Below, piece by piece: positions 31,437 to 40,721 of a stretch of DNA of 42,490 nt; position 1 is the first letter of the stretch; each line of letters opens with the position of its first letter. The position numbers and the translations under genes were made by a program. Origin of the DNA: Mycoplasmatales bacterium (GTDB lineage Bacteria; Bacillota_I; Bacilli_A; Mycoplasmatales; Metamycoplasmataceae); contig JABSQU010000004.1 in the NCBI GenBank assembly GCA_013215685.1, positions 1-42,490 of the forward strand, read 5' to 3'. The notes beneath the pieces were generated by a model. It was given only the letters and a program-made list of their open reading frames with translations, had not been told where the DNA came from and did no database searches.

Positions 31437-31854
31437 AAGAAATAAGTGATTATATAAGAAGTCAATACGACCATTCTAGAGGATTTATTAATCAATGCAT
31501 TCACATTACCTTGCTAAATAGAAGAAAGGGCATTAGTATGAAATTTCTTCATATATTAGTAAACTCTTTTACTTCATTTGCTAATGGAGATTTAAAGTTT
31601 ATTGTCAGAAACTAAAGAATTTATTGAGTTTAGTATCAGAAGAGGATATTTTGGCAAAAATATTCCAATATTTAATAATGGAATTTCTCTTCAAAATGCT
31701 ACAAAGCTTAATAATAAAGTAAAACAAAACTAAAAATATACATAGATATAGGAAAACCATACACACTTTTATTTTGTAATATTATCAAAATTTGGTATAA
31801 ATTGAGTAGGAACATTAAAAGTAAGAATATTCCCCCTAAAATGTTATGCTGACC
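31437..31854 (+). mobile_element. 3' remnant of an ISLre2-like element (copy B)
   Basis: Begins inside the transposase coding region ([11 protein letters not shown] ... [20 protein letters not shown]) fused to the purA remnant. It ends with the same 3' non-coding sequence as copy A (ATTCCCCCTAAAATGTTATG, then CTGACC). A stop corresponding to the transposase end lies at 31731-31733. Only the last ~420 bases of the element are present, broken by frameshifts. Same orientation as copy A. Confidence 0.7.
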
Positions 31855-32104
31855 TCTATTCTATTATAAAAAGTTAAAAAGGGTAAAGACAAAACCTTTG
31901 GGCAAATTAGATCTGAACAATAATTTAATAACGATTAAAAAAACATGAAAAGTTGGTTTTTTTGTTTTGAATATTGAAATTAAAATAAAGTTGTTTGATT
32001 AAACAAAGTTTGTTATATATTTATAACATTTTTATTTAAGTTAAAAAATTACTATCATGTTAAAAATTTGTTAAAATAAACTGTGAATATTTCAAGGACA
32101 AAAA

Positions 32105-34831
32105 ATGAAAAATATATTTAAAAGAATAGGAATAATTTCCTCAATTACAATTCCAATAGTAGCCGCCATTTCTTGTGGAGGAAATGAAACAAAAAATTTA
32201 GATGAAAAAGATTCGGGAAAAGAAATTTCTGTTATTTTAGCTTCTCCTTCTTTTGCAGAAAAAGTATTTAAAAATCATACTCACTTGCAAATATCTAATC
32301 TAAATCAACCACATCTTCAAGCAACAATTTGATTGCAACAAAAAGATTCAAGTAGTTGAACTGAGATTAACGATATTAATACTCACAATTTTAACAAGGG
32401 CGACAAGGTTAAAGTAAGTTTTAATGTATTAGACAAAAATTACATTTTGCCTGCTAATGCTAAAAAAGTATTTGAGTATGAAATTACTCAAAGTCCCCTT
32501 TTACCAATTGGCTTAATACAACCTAAATTTTTAGAAACAATGGTTAATAGTAATATTCACTTGCAAATATCTAATCTAAATCAACCACATCTTCAAACAA
32601 CAATCAGTTTACTTCAAATGGGCTCAAGCAATTGAACACAACTTAATGATATTAATAACTATAATTTCAATAAAGGAGACAAAGTAAAAGTTTCTTTTAA
32701 TGCTAATAACAACTTTACTCTTAATCCAAATGTTCAACATGAATTTGTTTACACAATAACTAGCAGACCAACAACTGAAGTCAACTTACTTCGTCCAAGT
32801 TTTTCTGAAAATGTGATTAATAACAATACAAAATTAAAAATTTCTAACCTTAATCAACCACATCTTCAAGCGACAATCAGTTTACTTCAAATGGGCTCAA
32901 ATAATTGAACACAACTTAATGATATTAATAACTATAATTTCAATAAAGGAGACAAAGTAAAAGTTTCTTTTAATGTTAATAACAACAACTTTACTCTTAA
33001 TCCAAATGTTCAACATGAATTTGTTTACACAATAAATGGTGTTGACATATACAAAAATCGCTTTAATCTGAATAATTTACATACAAAAGAAGTTAATTAT
33101 ACATTCCTTAATGGAAAACTTGGACCCGACAACTCTAACGGACCTCAATCAAGAAGAATGATAATAGGGTGAATTGGGAAAAATAAAGATCATCCCGAAG
33201 ATGGAGATTTCCGTATTTCTTCGTTTTTCTATAAAAATAAAAATTATGGATTTTTAAAAGAAAAAGAAATGGGATTGTTTATTAAATACTTTATTCAAAA
33301 CATCAATCATGGTCCAGAAATAAACGATTTTGGTTCTATATCACTAGACAATCCGAATTTAGCCACACCAGGACTTGCTGGACAATATTCAGATGATCGT
33401 TTTAAAAGGCATTCAGTTTTTTCTCCAACAAATGGAGGAATGCCTTACCTATGACTTGACACAAATAACAAATTAAATACTTACAAAATAGATGAAAACG
33501 AATTTCATAATTTAAAGATAAAAAGGAAATTTGATATATTATCTCAAATCATGCAACATGAATATCATCATTATGTTCAACGTTCATACATGCTTTTAAA
33601 AGACATGAATAAAAAGAGTGAAAATATACAATATAAATCATTTGATCATGTTTCAGATACCCGCCTAAATTATTTACCAGTACGTTTATATAATGATTTA
33701 AGAATAATGTTTGGATTGAGTTTAAAACCATTAGATTTATCAGAAGTTGATTTTAACATTTCAACTGCAATTAAAAACTATAATAGAGACCCATCTGATC
33801 ACAACAAAAAGATTCTTAGAGAAATCTATTTCTCTCAAATGATTAATGTTGACAATACATTAGACAAAATAAAAATAACTGTTAATCATCAAAAAACATC
33901 AACTCAACAGGGAAAAGAAATTTACATAAAAGACTTAAATAGATATGACAATTTTATTTTACTTGTTTCCACTTGAGATAGTAATAATCAAGAATATTTG
34001 TTAAAAAGTACAATTGCAAATCAGTATTTATTAGATTTTGATGAAACTGCGGCAAGACTAATCCAAATTTCTACAGGCTATGGCTCCTCTGATTTGATGA
34101 GTTTTGCTGATTCCTATGACTTTTTCAAATTTGCTGTCTTTGATCTTAACATGTTTCATGAATTAAAAAAAGGTGCATTAAATATTGATAATGATCCATC
34201 AATTAGCAAACAAATTTTGGGATTTGCAAATGAAAATGAATTATTATTAAATTTGAAAAAAAATAATGGAAACAACATTTTGGTGGATAGAGTAGATGGT
34301 TTCAAAGAAAGGTTTGAAAAATGATACGTGGAAAATTTAATGGGTTATAAGAATGAAGTAAGCTACATGAGATTAAATTCAAGAGGTAAGTTAAGTTTGG
34401 GAGGATATTTACCCGAAGGAAAAAACTACAAACTCTTAGTTTCATTAGATAATGTTTTCGATGATAATGACACAAAAATTGCGCTAACTGTAGGTCAAAC
34501 AGTGCAAAGGTTTAAAGATAAATACATTGAAAGTGTTTTTGATAGACCTGTTGGAAAATATAATAAAAAATATTGATATGCTAAAAATATAGACGAGGGA
34601 TTATGACGTTTGAGAGGAAAGTTTAACCTATCTTTTTGAGACGACGTTAATAACGATAACCATGTTGACAAAAACGAAATTGTTCCTATCAAAAGTGTTA
34701 ATGGATTTTATGATAACAATAACGAAATGACAGCCTCTATAGGCTCACAATTAGGTGATCACTATTTAACTTCATTGATTAAAACCGGAAACCAAGTTGT
34801 TGTGACAACAAATCCTTTTAGAAAGAAATAA
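32105..34831 (+). CDS. Large repeat-bearing lipoprotein with HExxH metalloprotease motif
   Basis: 908 residues. The N-terminus is a lipoprotein signal (KRIGIISSITIPIVAAISC, cysteine at about 24). Residues about 42-310 are three tandem repeats of about 85-90 residues. Each contains HLQISNLNQPHLQATI or a variant, a tryptophan-containing WTQLNDINNYNFNKGDKVKV block and an F-V/E-Y-T/E-I end; this reads as bead-like surface domains. The C-terminal ~590 residues contain MQHEYHHYVQRSY with a zinc-protease HExxH (His485-Glu486...His489) and a second conserved-looking FDETAARLIQIS segment. It resembles the MYPU_1760-type metalloprotease lipoproteins of mycoplasmas; the target is unknown. Ribosome binding site AAGGA lies 7 bases before the ATG. 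Preceded by IS remnant DNA. Confidence 0.8.
32228..33035 (+). repeat. Three in-frame tandem repeats (~270 bases each) in the lipoprotein gene
   Basis: Repeat 1 is about 32228-32490, repeat 2 about 32500-32765, repeat 3 about 32777-33035. Repeats 2 and 3 are almost identical over about 120 bases (32582-32700 against 32856-32975), while repeat 1 is diverged. This suggests a recent duplication or gene conversion and possible size variation. Confidence 0.75.
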
Positions 34832-34915
34832 TTATTTATAAAATAGTTAACTTTACACACTAAATAAATAGGAAGTTTTTCTTATTTGGAAAATTTGGAA
34901 TCTCTTTTGGAAGTT

Positions 34916-35450
34916 TTATTTCATTCTAAAAACATTGTCTTCTAAACAAATAGTATTAAGATTTTGATATTTAAAATTTATAAATGGTATTACAAAATTA
35001 CATTGAACCTCAAGTTTTCCATGTTTTTCTTTAATTTCGTTTATTTCTTTTTTCGTCATCATCTCTAACAATTTACTCATCTTCTTTTAAGAACACTTGC
35101 AGTGCCATTTCATTTTCTTAAAATCTAATTCCGTAGTGTTCATTTTTTGAATGTAGCTTTCAATTGAATTTTATGATAACTTATTATTTGCTACAAAATT
35201 TTCTATTCACTCAAGATCCTTTTCACATATCAAGGCATAACTTGAAATATAACTGAAAAAGCTCTTTCAAGAGTATCTTTGTATTTCATTCCTACATCAG
35301 AAATTACTGCAGAATGACTTTGTTCTGATTGGTCAAAGTAAAATGCTAAATCTGTTGTAATATCACCTTTAGCCATTTAGACTTCTCCGCTTCATTGGTT
35401 ACTATTTGTTTCATTAACAATTCTTAATTTCCCCTTTTCACGTTCTTACT
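34916..35450 (-). pseudogene. hslO pseudogene (Hsp33 redox chaperone)
   Basis: Minus-strand fragments match Hsp33 in order: QWSGEV, then after a stop MAKGDITTDLAFYFDQSEQS and HSAVISDVGMKYKDTLERAF, VIFQVMPWYV, then with frame changes ENFVANNKLS, YIQKMNTTELDFKKMKWHCKCS (split by breaks; contains a CxC zinc pair), and LLEMMTKKEINEIKEKHGKL, EVQCNF before the last Cys pair is lost by frameshift. The N-terminal ~100 residues are absent. Hsp33 is a heat/oxidation-activated chaperone. Multiple stops and frameshifts show decay. The stretch 35451-35600 beside it holds no gene I can support. Confidence 0.75.
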
Positions 35451-35602
35451 TAATATGTACTAATTCAGATAATACTATAAAACAAAATATATATTTTTAC
35501 ATTGTCAAAGTGTGTTTTTATTATTAATCCTCTTAGAAATTTGTAAGTACTAGAAGAACATATTTTGTTATTAAATGTTTGAATCTCTTCTTTTGGTATT
35601 TA

Positions 35603-35620
35603 TAAAATGTTATGCTGACC
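35603..35620 (+). repeat. 18-base copy of the IS 3' end
   Basis: TAAAATGTTATGCTGACC here is identical to the outer end of copy B (31837-31854), and its first 14 bases match copy A (ending at 28084). No transposase sequence adjoins it. Probably the footprint of a third, deleted element. Confidence 0.55.
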
Positions 35621-35639
35621 ATTTATTAAGAAGGCTCGT

Positions 35640-35738
35640 ATGACACATGAAAAAATAAAAACTTATAAAAGAAGAAAGCCAAATTCTTCAAAAAATTTCC
35701 CAAAAACAGCTTGTGTTAAAAGGCGTGAAAAAAAATAA
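35640..35738 (+). CDS. Possible 32-residue basic peptide
   Basis: A short open frame from ATG 35640 encodes a very basic peptide (opening MTHEKIKTYKRRKPNSS, ending KRREKK). It lies between the IS-end footprint and a terminator-like hairpin. No clear ribosome binding site. It may be a remnant of a longer gene or not translated at all. Confidence 0.25.
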   Translation: MTHEKIKTYKRRKPNSSKNFPKTACVKRREKK

Positions 35739-35761
35739 ATAATCTAAATTAATAAAAATTA

Positions 35762-35790
35762 AGCAATCAAATTGAATGATTGGCTTTTTT
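35762..35790 (+). terminator. Intrinsic terminator upstream of rpsD
   Basis: AGCAATCA pairs with TGATTGGCT (one bulged base) and is followed by T7. It separates the accessory region from the rpsD transcript. Confidence 0.65.
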
Positions 35791-35853
35791 TATTTTCTCT
35801 TATATGTTAAAATATTTAGGCATAGATACAGCTGTATTACATAAAAGTAAATT

Positions 35854-35959
35854 TTAGACTACGATAAGATTGTTAGTAAGCTCGCTGGATGCGGAAAGCA
35901 TTTGAGTCTAAATATACATTTAGAGTAATACCCTCACTATATGCAAGAGGAGGAAAATT
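35854..35959 (+). promoter_or_regulatory. Structured rpsD leader with two competing stems
   Basis: TTAGACT (35854-35860) pairs with AGTCTAA (35905-35911) and closes a loop containing the hairpin ATGC-GGAAA-GCAT. TCTAAAT (35907-35913) can instead pair with ATTTAGA (35918-35924). The stems share bases and exclude each other, just upstream of the ribosome binding site GAGGAGG at about 35949. This is the layout of a ribosomal-protein autoregulatory leader; S4 represses its own gene in other Firmicutes. The binding itself is inference. Confidence 0.5.
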
Positions 35960-36559
35960 ATGGCAAGATATACAGGGCCAACATTTAAAAAATCAAGAAG
36001 ATTTGGTTTCTCTATACTAGAAAATGGTAAAGAGTTTGCTAAAGGTAAACAAAGAACATATGCACCAGGACAACATGGACAAGCAAGAAAGAAACATTCA
36101 GATTACGCACTTCACTTAACTGAAAAACAAAAAGTTAAATTTATGTACGGAATGTCTGAAAAACAATTTGCTAGAACATTTCATAGAGCAGCTAAAATGA
36201 AAGGTGTTACAGGTGATAACTTCTTACAAACACTTGAATCAAGATTGGATAACATTGTTTATAGAATGGGATTTGCTTCAACAAGAAGACAAGCAAGACA
36301 AATAGTTAATCATAACCATGTTTTATTAAATGGTAAAAAAGCAAACATTCCATCAATGATTGTAAGTCCAGGAGACGAAGTGGAAGTTAAATCTAAATTC
36401 CAAAAAAATGTTCAATTAAAAGAAGCTGCTGAGTCAAGACCAGCCGCAGAATGAACAACAGTTAAAAACTTTAAAGGTAAATATGAAAGATTACCAGAAA
36501 TTAGAGAATTAAATAAAAATGTTAATCCATCATTAATTGTTGAATATTACTCAAAATAA
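35960..36559 (+). CDS. rpsD: 30S ribosomal protein S4
   Basis: 199 residues, normal length. [35 protein letters not shown], then the S4 RNA-binding domain [20 protein letters not shown] with [16 protein letters not shown] (about 90-125). One tryptophan (AEWTTVKNF) is coded by TGA near 36452, so a standard-code reading would truncate it. S4 starts 16S rRNA assembly and binds the 5' domain. A strong ribosome binding site lies 7-8 bases upstream. It is transcribed alone, against its minus-strand neighbours. Confidence 0.97.
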
Positions 36560-36580
36560 AAAATGCCCGTGGCATTTTTT
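36558..36580. terminator. Bidirectional terminator between rpsD and the M24 peptidase gene
   Basis: Stem AAAAAATGCC/GGCATTTTTT with a CGT loop. T runs on both strands serve the convergent genes. Confidence 0.85.
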
Positions 36581-37579
36581 TTATAGAATTTCGTATCCGT
36601 TTTCAGTTACTAGAATGTCGTCTTCAATTCTGATTCCGCCAATACCTGGAAGATAAATTCCTGGTTCAACTGTAATAACATGACCTGGTTCAAATTTAGT
36701 TATACTAAACTTGCTAACATTTGGTAGCTCATGAACATCTCTACCTAGACCATGACCTGTCGAATGAATAAATTTATCTCCATAACCAGCTTCTTCAATA
36801 ACTTTTCTACAAATTTCATCAATTTCTTTTCCTGTTACTCCTGGTTTAACAGCAGCTATTCCTGCTTCCTGGGATTTTCTAACAATTTCCTTAATTTTTT
36901 TAATTTCAGGATCTTTTAATTCTCCTACTGAATAATTTCTTGTTATGTCAGCAGTAAATCCGTCAACAACTGCTGCAAAATCAAACATAACTGTTTCCCC
37001 TTCTTGCATCACTCTATTTGATGGGTGATGATGTGGTAAAGCTGAATTTGGACCTGAAGAAACTATTGGCATATAGTCAAAAGGTTCACTTCCTAGTCTT
37101 CTTAACTCTGTTTCAATTAAAATTGAAACTTCTATTTCTGTCATTCCCGGTTTAAGTTGTTCCGATATTCATTTCATAACTTTTTTAGTAATTGAAGTTG
37201 CTTTTTTCAAACTTTCAATGTCAGAATCTGATTTAACCATTCTTAATGACTGACCATTAATTTCAACTAAATTATTGTGCAATTTGCTGAATTGTTTTTT
37301 CATTTCTAAAGTAACATAATCTCCTTCAATTGCTACTGAAGAATATTTTTCTAGATGACTTTTAACATCATCAATTCCTTTAAGTAAAATTACTTCATCT
37401 GCAAAAGATGTTTTTGAAGCTATTTCAAAATATCTTCCATCAGCAAAAAGTACTACCTTTTCTTTATCTATAATTACAAAACCAAATGTTGCTGCAAGAC
37501 CCGAAAAATGTCTAATGTTTTTTGGGTTTGCAAGCAGTATCGCATCTGCGTTTATTTTTTTTCAATCTATTTTTTTCAT
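36581..37579 (-). CDS. Xaa-Pro aminopeptidase (M24 family)
   Basis: 332 residues. A short creatinase-like N-terminal domain (about 1-115) is followed by the pita-bread metallopeptidase. Metal ligands are seen in order: MFDFAAVVDGFTADITRNYS (two Asp), HSTGHGLGRDVHELP (His), VEPGIYLPGIGG (Glu) and IRIEDDILV (Glu). HHHPS carries an active-site histidine. It removes N-terminal residues before proline, useful in a cell that feeds on peptides. A TATAAT box ends 6 bases before the ATG at 37579 and there is no Shine-Dalgarno sequence. Confidence 0.93.
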
Positions 37580-37585
37580 ATGGAA

Positions 37586-37591
37586 ATTATA
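37586..37591 (-). promoter_or_regulatory. -10 box of the M24 peptidase gene
   Basis: TATAAT, 6 bases before the ATG at 37579 on the minus strand. Confidence 0.5.
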
Positions 37592-37665
37592 AACTAAAAA
37601 TAAATACTTGACATTTTATAAATAATATTAAATTTAAATTTTTAATTAAAATTATTTCGCTTTAT

Positions 37666-38076
37666 TTATAACGATCTTTTAATAAAGTTATTTACATTTC
37701 CAAAATTTATCTTTAATTTTGTGTTTTTGTGAATTAAATCAAAATGATTATTTTGCTCGAAAGTCTCTAATAAATAGTTCATTTCAGATTTAGATTTAGA
37801 TTCCTTCTTGAATTTTTTCACCATATTTGCTACAAATGAATTTATTTCTTTTTCCTCAATATTTTTGAATAAATGAACTAATTCGTGAAGAATGGAGAAT
37901 GTGTAATAGCACTCTCTCTTTCCATTGTCATTTACTAAAATAAATGCTCTTCCATTTTGTTTTAACGTAACACCTCTTATCGATGATTTTTTTATAAACG
38001 GCTTATTTATTAAATAGATTTCACGTTTTTCAAGCTCATTAGCTAGATTATTATTTTTTTTCTTCAAAATTTTCAT
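37666..38076 (-). CDS. ImmA/IrrE-like metallopeptidase
   Basis: 136 residues. The zinc motif HELVHLF (His64-Glu65...His68) is followed by EEKEINSFVANMV, matching the ImmA/IrrE pattern HExxH...E-x-x-ANxFA. Such proteases usually cleave or control a partner XRE-type repressor in mobile elements or stress systems. The gene overlaps the upstream XRE-like gene by 26 bases, which supports the pairing. The start is ATG 38076 (a GTG lies one codon before); no ribosome binding site is visible, so translation is probably coupled. Confidence 0.75.
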   Translation of the reverse strand: MKILKKKNNNLANELEKREIYLINKPFIKKSSIRGVTLKQNGRAFILVNDNGKRECYYTFSILHELVHLFKNIEEKEINSFVANMVKKFKKESKSKSEMNYLLETFEQNNHFDLIHKNTKLKINFGNVNNFIKRSL

Positions 38077-38596
38077 CACTAAACATTATATTCATCACCA
38101 CTAAAAAAATATTGTTTTCTATTTTATAAAATTTGTTAGTATATTCCTTTCCTTCAATGTCTTTCATTGCAAGAGCAATTCACAAATTTGCAAGATCGTC
38201 ATCTTTATATTTGTATGCTCCAATAATCTTTTTCTCCATCATTTTTTTATATTCAATGGAATTTTTCCCTTTGAAAATTCTTCTAAGCCTCTCATATATA
38301 GAAACAGTAGCATATTCACCCATTACATCATTCATTAATTCAAGTATTCAATTATCAAAAATTAGAACTTGTTCAGCTTTGATGATATTTTGTTGAAGTA
38401 TTATTAAATCACCATTTTCCATATCGAAGGCTTGCTCTAATTTTCTTAATGTTTCAATATCTGGCGTTGTCTTAAGATTAAGTATATTTCTAATTGTCTT
38501 CTCACTTAATTTTGTTAATAAAGATAAATCTTTATTTGAATAATTAAAATATTCCATGTTTTCTCTAATTATTTCTATTAGTGTGCTTTTATTTAT
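38051..38596 (-). CDS. XRE-family HTH regulator
   Basis: About 181 residues. The N-terminal helix-turn-helix is typical: IIRENMEYFNYSNKDLSLLT, KLSEKTIRNILNLKTTPDIE, TLRKLEQAF (about 7-56). The C-terminal ~110 residues have no family I recognise. The first ATG (38557) would remove helix 1; the frame stays open upstream to an ATA at 38594-38596 that has AAAGGAGA 8-9 bases before it, so I favour an ATA start. It is preceded by a small RelE-like gene and overlaps an ImmA/IrrE-like gene: an addiction or repressor/protease set. Confidence 0.7.
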
Positions 38597-38616
38597 CTTC
38601 TTTCTCTCCTTTTTAC

Positions 38617-38901
38617 TTATTTAAAATTTCTATAATTATGAGGTGTTAATTCAATTATGGTTATTGATGATACAACCCCCTTGTTAAAAGTAAAATTAAT
38701 TCTTCACTTATCATCTAATCGTCCTTTCCAACTATTACCTCCAGAAACTTTTTCTATCCTTGAGGATTTGTAACTTCTTTGTAAATGCCCAATGTCACTC
38801 GATATATAAATTCTTTCAAGAAATTTATTAAATAATCCAGATTCTTTAAAAATAGCTTCAAACTTATCTTTATTTTCAAATTTTTCTTTGTTTTTTTTAA
38901 T
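38617..38901 (-). CDS. Small RelE/HigB-like protein (uncertain)
   Basis: About 94 residues from a non-standard ATT (38901) to TAA at 38617. The C-terminal part (SWKGRLDDKWRINFTFNKG ... ITIIELTPHNYRNF) resembles the RelE/HigB toxin core, where an R-x-W-R-I strand precedes a final beta strand. Upstream of the A8 run at about 38891-38898 another frame continues the protein sense (SIFRLDKLKK), so a frameshift in the run or a truncated start is likely. It is followed, 21 bases on, by the XRE gene, as in higBA modules. Weak sequence evidence; it could also be a decayed ORF. Confidence 0.4.
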
Positions 38902-38935
38902 TTATCTAATCGAAAGATTGAAATTTTAAGAATAT

Positions 38936-38975
38936 AAAACGATTTACCTGCACTTTATTGCAAGTAAATCGTTTT
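38936..38975. terminator. Intrinsic terminator after tyrS
   Basis: Twelve-base stem AAAACGATTTAC/GTAAATCGTTTT with a 16-base loop. T runs on both sides; on the minus strand it ends tyrS. Confidence 0.75.
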
Positions 38976-39005
38976 TTAATTTAATCCTATTAAAATTCTA
39001 TATTG

Positions 39006-40226
39006 TTAATATTTAATTAAAACAATTTTCTTTTTTCCTCTCTTAATAATATTAGCTTTACCTTCAAAATGATTATTAGTCACTTGGTAATTTTCATCAC
39101 TAATTTGCTTTCCATTAACAGATATTGCTCCTCCAGATATAAATTCTCTTGCTTCTCTTTTAGAAGAAGCTAATTTAGACTCAATCAAAACATTAAGAAT
39201 ATTTCCATTTAGATTTTCGAAAGTTGGCACTGAACCATCAATTAAAAGTGCTTGATTAAATGATAAATCTGATATATCTAAATTACCATAAAGTATTCCA
39301 GTTATAGTTAATGCTTCTTCAGCCGCTTCTTCTCCATGAATATCTTTGACAACTTCAAAAGCCAAAGTTTTTTGAGCAAACATTTTTTTCTTATTTTCTT
39401 GATGTTTTAAAATGATTTTCTTTACATCATCAATTGAAATAAATGTCAATCATTTCAAAAATTTTTCAACATCATCATCTGTTGTAGATAATAAATATTG
39501 ATACATTTGAAATGGAGATGTCATTTTTTTATCAAGTCAAATGGCATTTCCTTCTGATTTCCCGAATTTTTTACCACTTTTAGTTGTCAAAAGATTAGTC
39601 GTAATTCCAACAGCTAAATTATTATCGCCTTGAGTTTTTCTAATCATTTCAATTCCAGAAGTAATATTACCTCATTGATCAGATCCACCAATTTGAATTC
39701 TGACATTTTTCGTTTCATAATAAGTTTTAAAGTCTCATCCTTGAATTAATTGATATGAAAATTCAGTATATGAAATACCTGAATCAAGTCTTGAAGAAAC
39801 AATATCCTTAGCAATCATATAATTTACATTCAATAATTTACCAACACTTCTTAAAAAATAAATTAAATCCATTTTTTTATAAATATCTAAATTATTTTCT
39901 ACATCCAGTTGAAACTTTTCAAGTTGCTTTTTAATAAAATTAGTGTTTGATAAAACTTCGTCATCAGATAATAAATTTCTTTCTTCTGATTTTCCAGAAG
40001 GATCTCCAATCATTCCTGTGGCCCCTCCTAGAACTGCTATTGGTTTAAATCCCGCCTCTTTAAATCTTTTTAAAATTGCTATTTGAACATAGTTACCAAG
40101 GTGCAATGATTTTGCCGTCGGATCAAAACCAATATAAACTCCTTCATTTTTTAATTTATTAAATTTATTAATATTTGTTATATCTTTAAATATGCCTCTT
40201 TGTTTTAAATCTTCTAATATTTTCAT
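39006..40226 (-). CDS. tyrS: Tyrosyl-tRNA synthetase
   Basis: 406 residues. Class I motifs: HLGN (the HIGH equivalent) in [17 protein letters not shown] near residue 40, QLIQGWDFK, the tyrosine-site QIGGSDQWGNI, and KFGKSEG (the KMSKS equivalent) near 220. The C-terminal S4-like RNA-binding domain is in [20 protein letters not shown]. It charges tRNA-Tyr. A TATAAT box ends 6 bases before the ATG and no ribosome binding site is visible. It lies between the ssrA terminator and its own terminator. Confidence 0.97.
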
Positions 40227-40232
40227 AAAACA

Positions 40233-40238
40233 ATTATA
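40233..40238 (-). promoter_or_regulatory. -10 box of tyrS
   Basis: TATAAT, 6 bases before the tyrS ATG on the minus strand. Confidence 0.55.
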
Positions 40239-40255
40239 CGATAAAAAAATAATAA

Positions 40256-40281
40256 AAATACTCCGTTTGAATTGAGTATTT
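40256..40281 (-). terminator. Intrinsic terminator after ssrA
   Basis: Stem AAATACTC/GAGTATTT with a 10-base loop and a T-rich tail on the minus strand, about 40 bases beyond the tmRNA 3' end. Confidence 0.7.
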
Positions 40282-40319
40282 CTTGATTTTAAAAATATTA
40301 TTTATTGGTGTTTTACATA

Positions 40320-40716
40320 TGGTGGAGATGCCGGGAGTCGAACCCGGGTCCACACAGATTTCAAATACATCCGTCTACAGTTTGTTCTTAGTTTTTAAAT
40401 ACTTACTTATAGTTAGAACTTAGACATAAACTAATTATAAGAAGTCAGCAGTATTCATCAATTTAAGCTGAGTCCATTGATATATCCAATTTTTGATACA
40501 TATCAAGAAAAGTTTGGAATCTTCTCTATCAACGCTAGCAAGCTATTAAGCGAAAGCTAGAGAGTTTGTTGAAGAAGGCATCATGAAAAAGTTTTCAGAT
40601 ACTCTTTCTTCATTTGTTTTTTCAGATTTTGCGTTTAAACAAAGCCTAGGTGGTTAGCGCCACAACCGCACTGCAAGACATAAGTTCAACAAGCATGTCG
40701 AAGCCATTACATCCCC
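40320..40716 (-). ncRNA. ssrA: Transfer-messenger RNA (tmRNA)
   Basis: About 397 bases. The 5' end GGGGATGTAATGGCTTCGAC and the 3' end GGTTCGACTCCCGGCATC plus TCCACCA form the tRNA-Ala-like half, with CCA encoded. The tag frame runs from GCA at 40632 to a TAA at 40546-40548 and encodes 28 residues, starting AKSEKTNEER and ending NSLAFA, the C-terminal degradation signal expected. It rescues stalled ribosomes with SmpB. Its 5' end lies only 5 bases after the smpB stop codon, so the two are probably made as one precursor. Confidence 0.95.
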
Positions 40717-40721
40717 ATATT

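Noticed and set aside
32228-33035. Insertion-sequence origin for the repeats in the lipoprotein gene
   Set aside because: The repeats stay in frame and encode similar domains, so internal duplication explains them.
38936-38975. Riboswitch or small RNA
   Set aside because: A simple long stem with T runs directly after tyrS is fully explained as a terminator.
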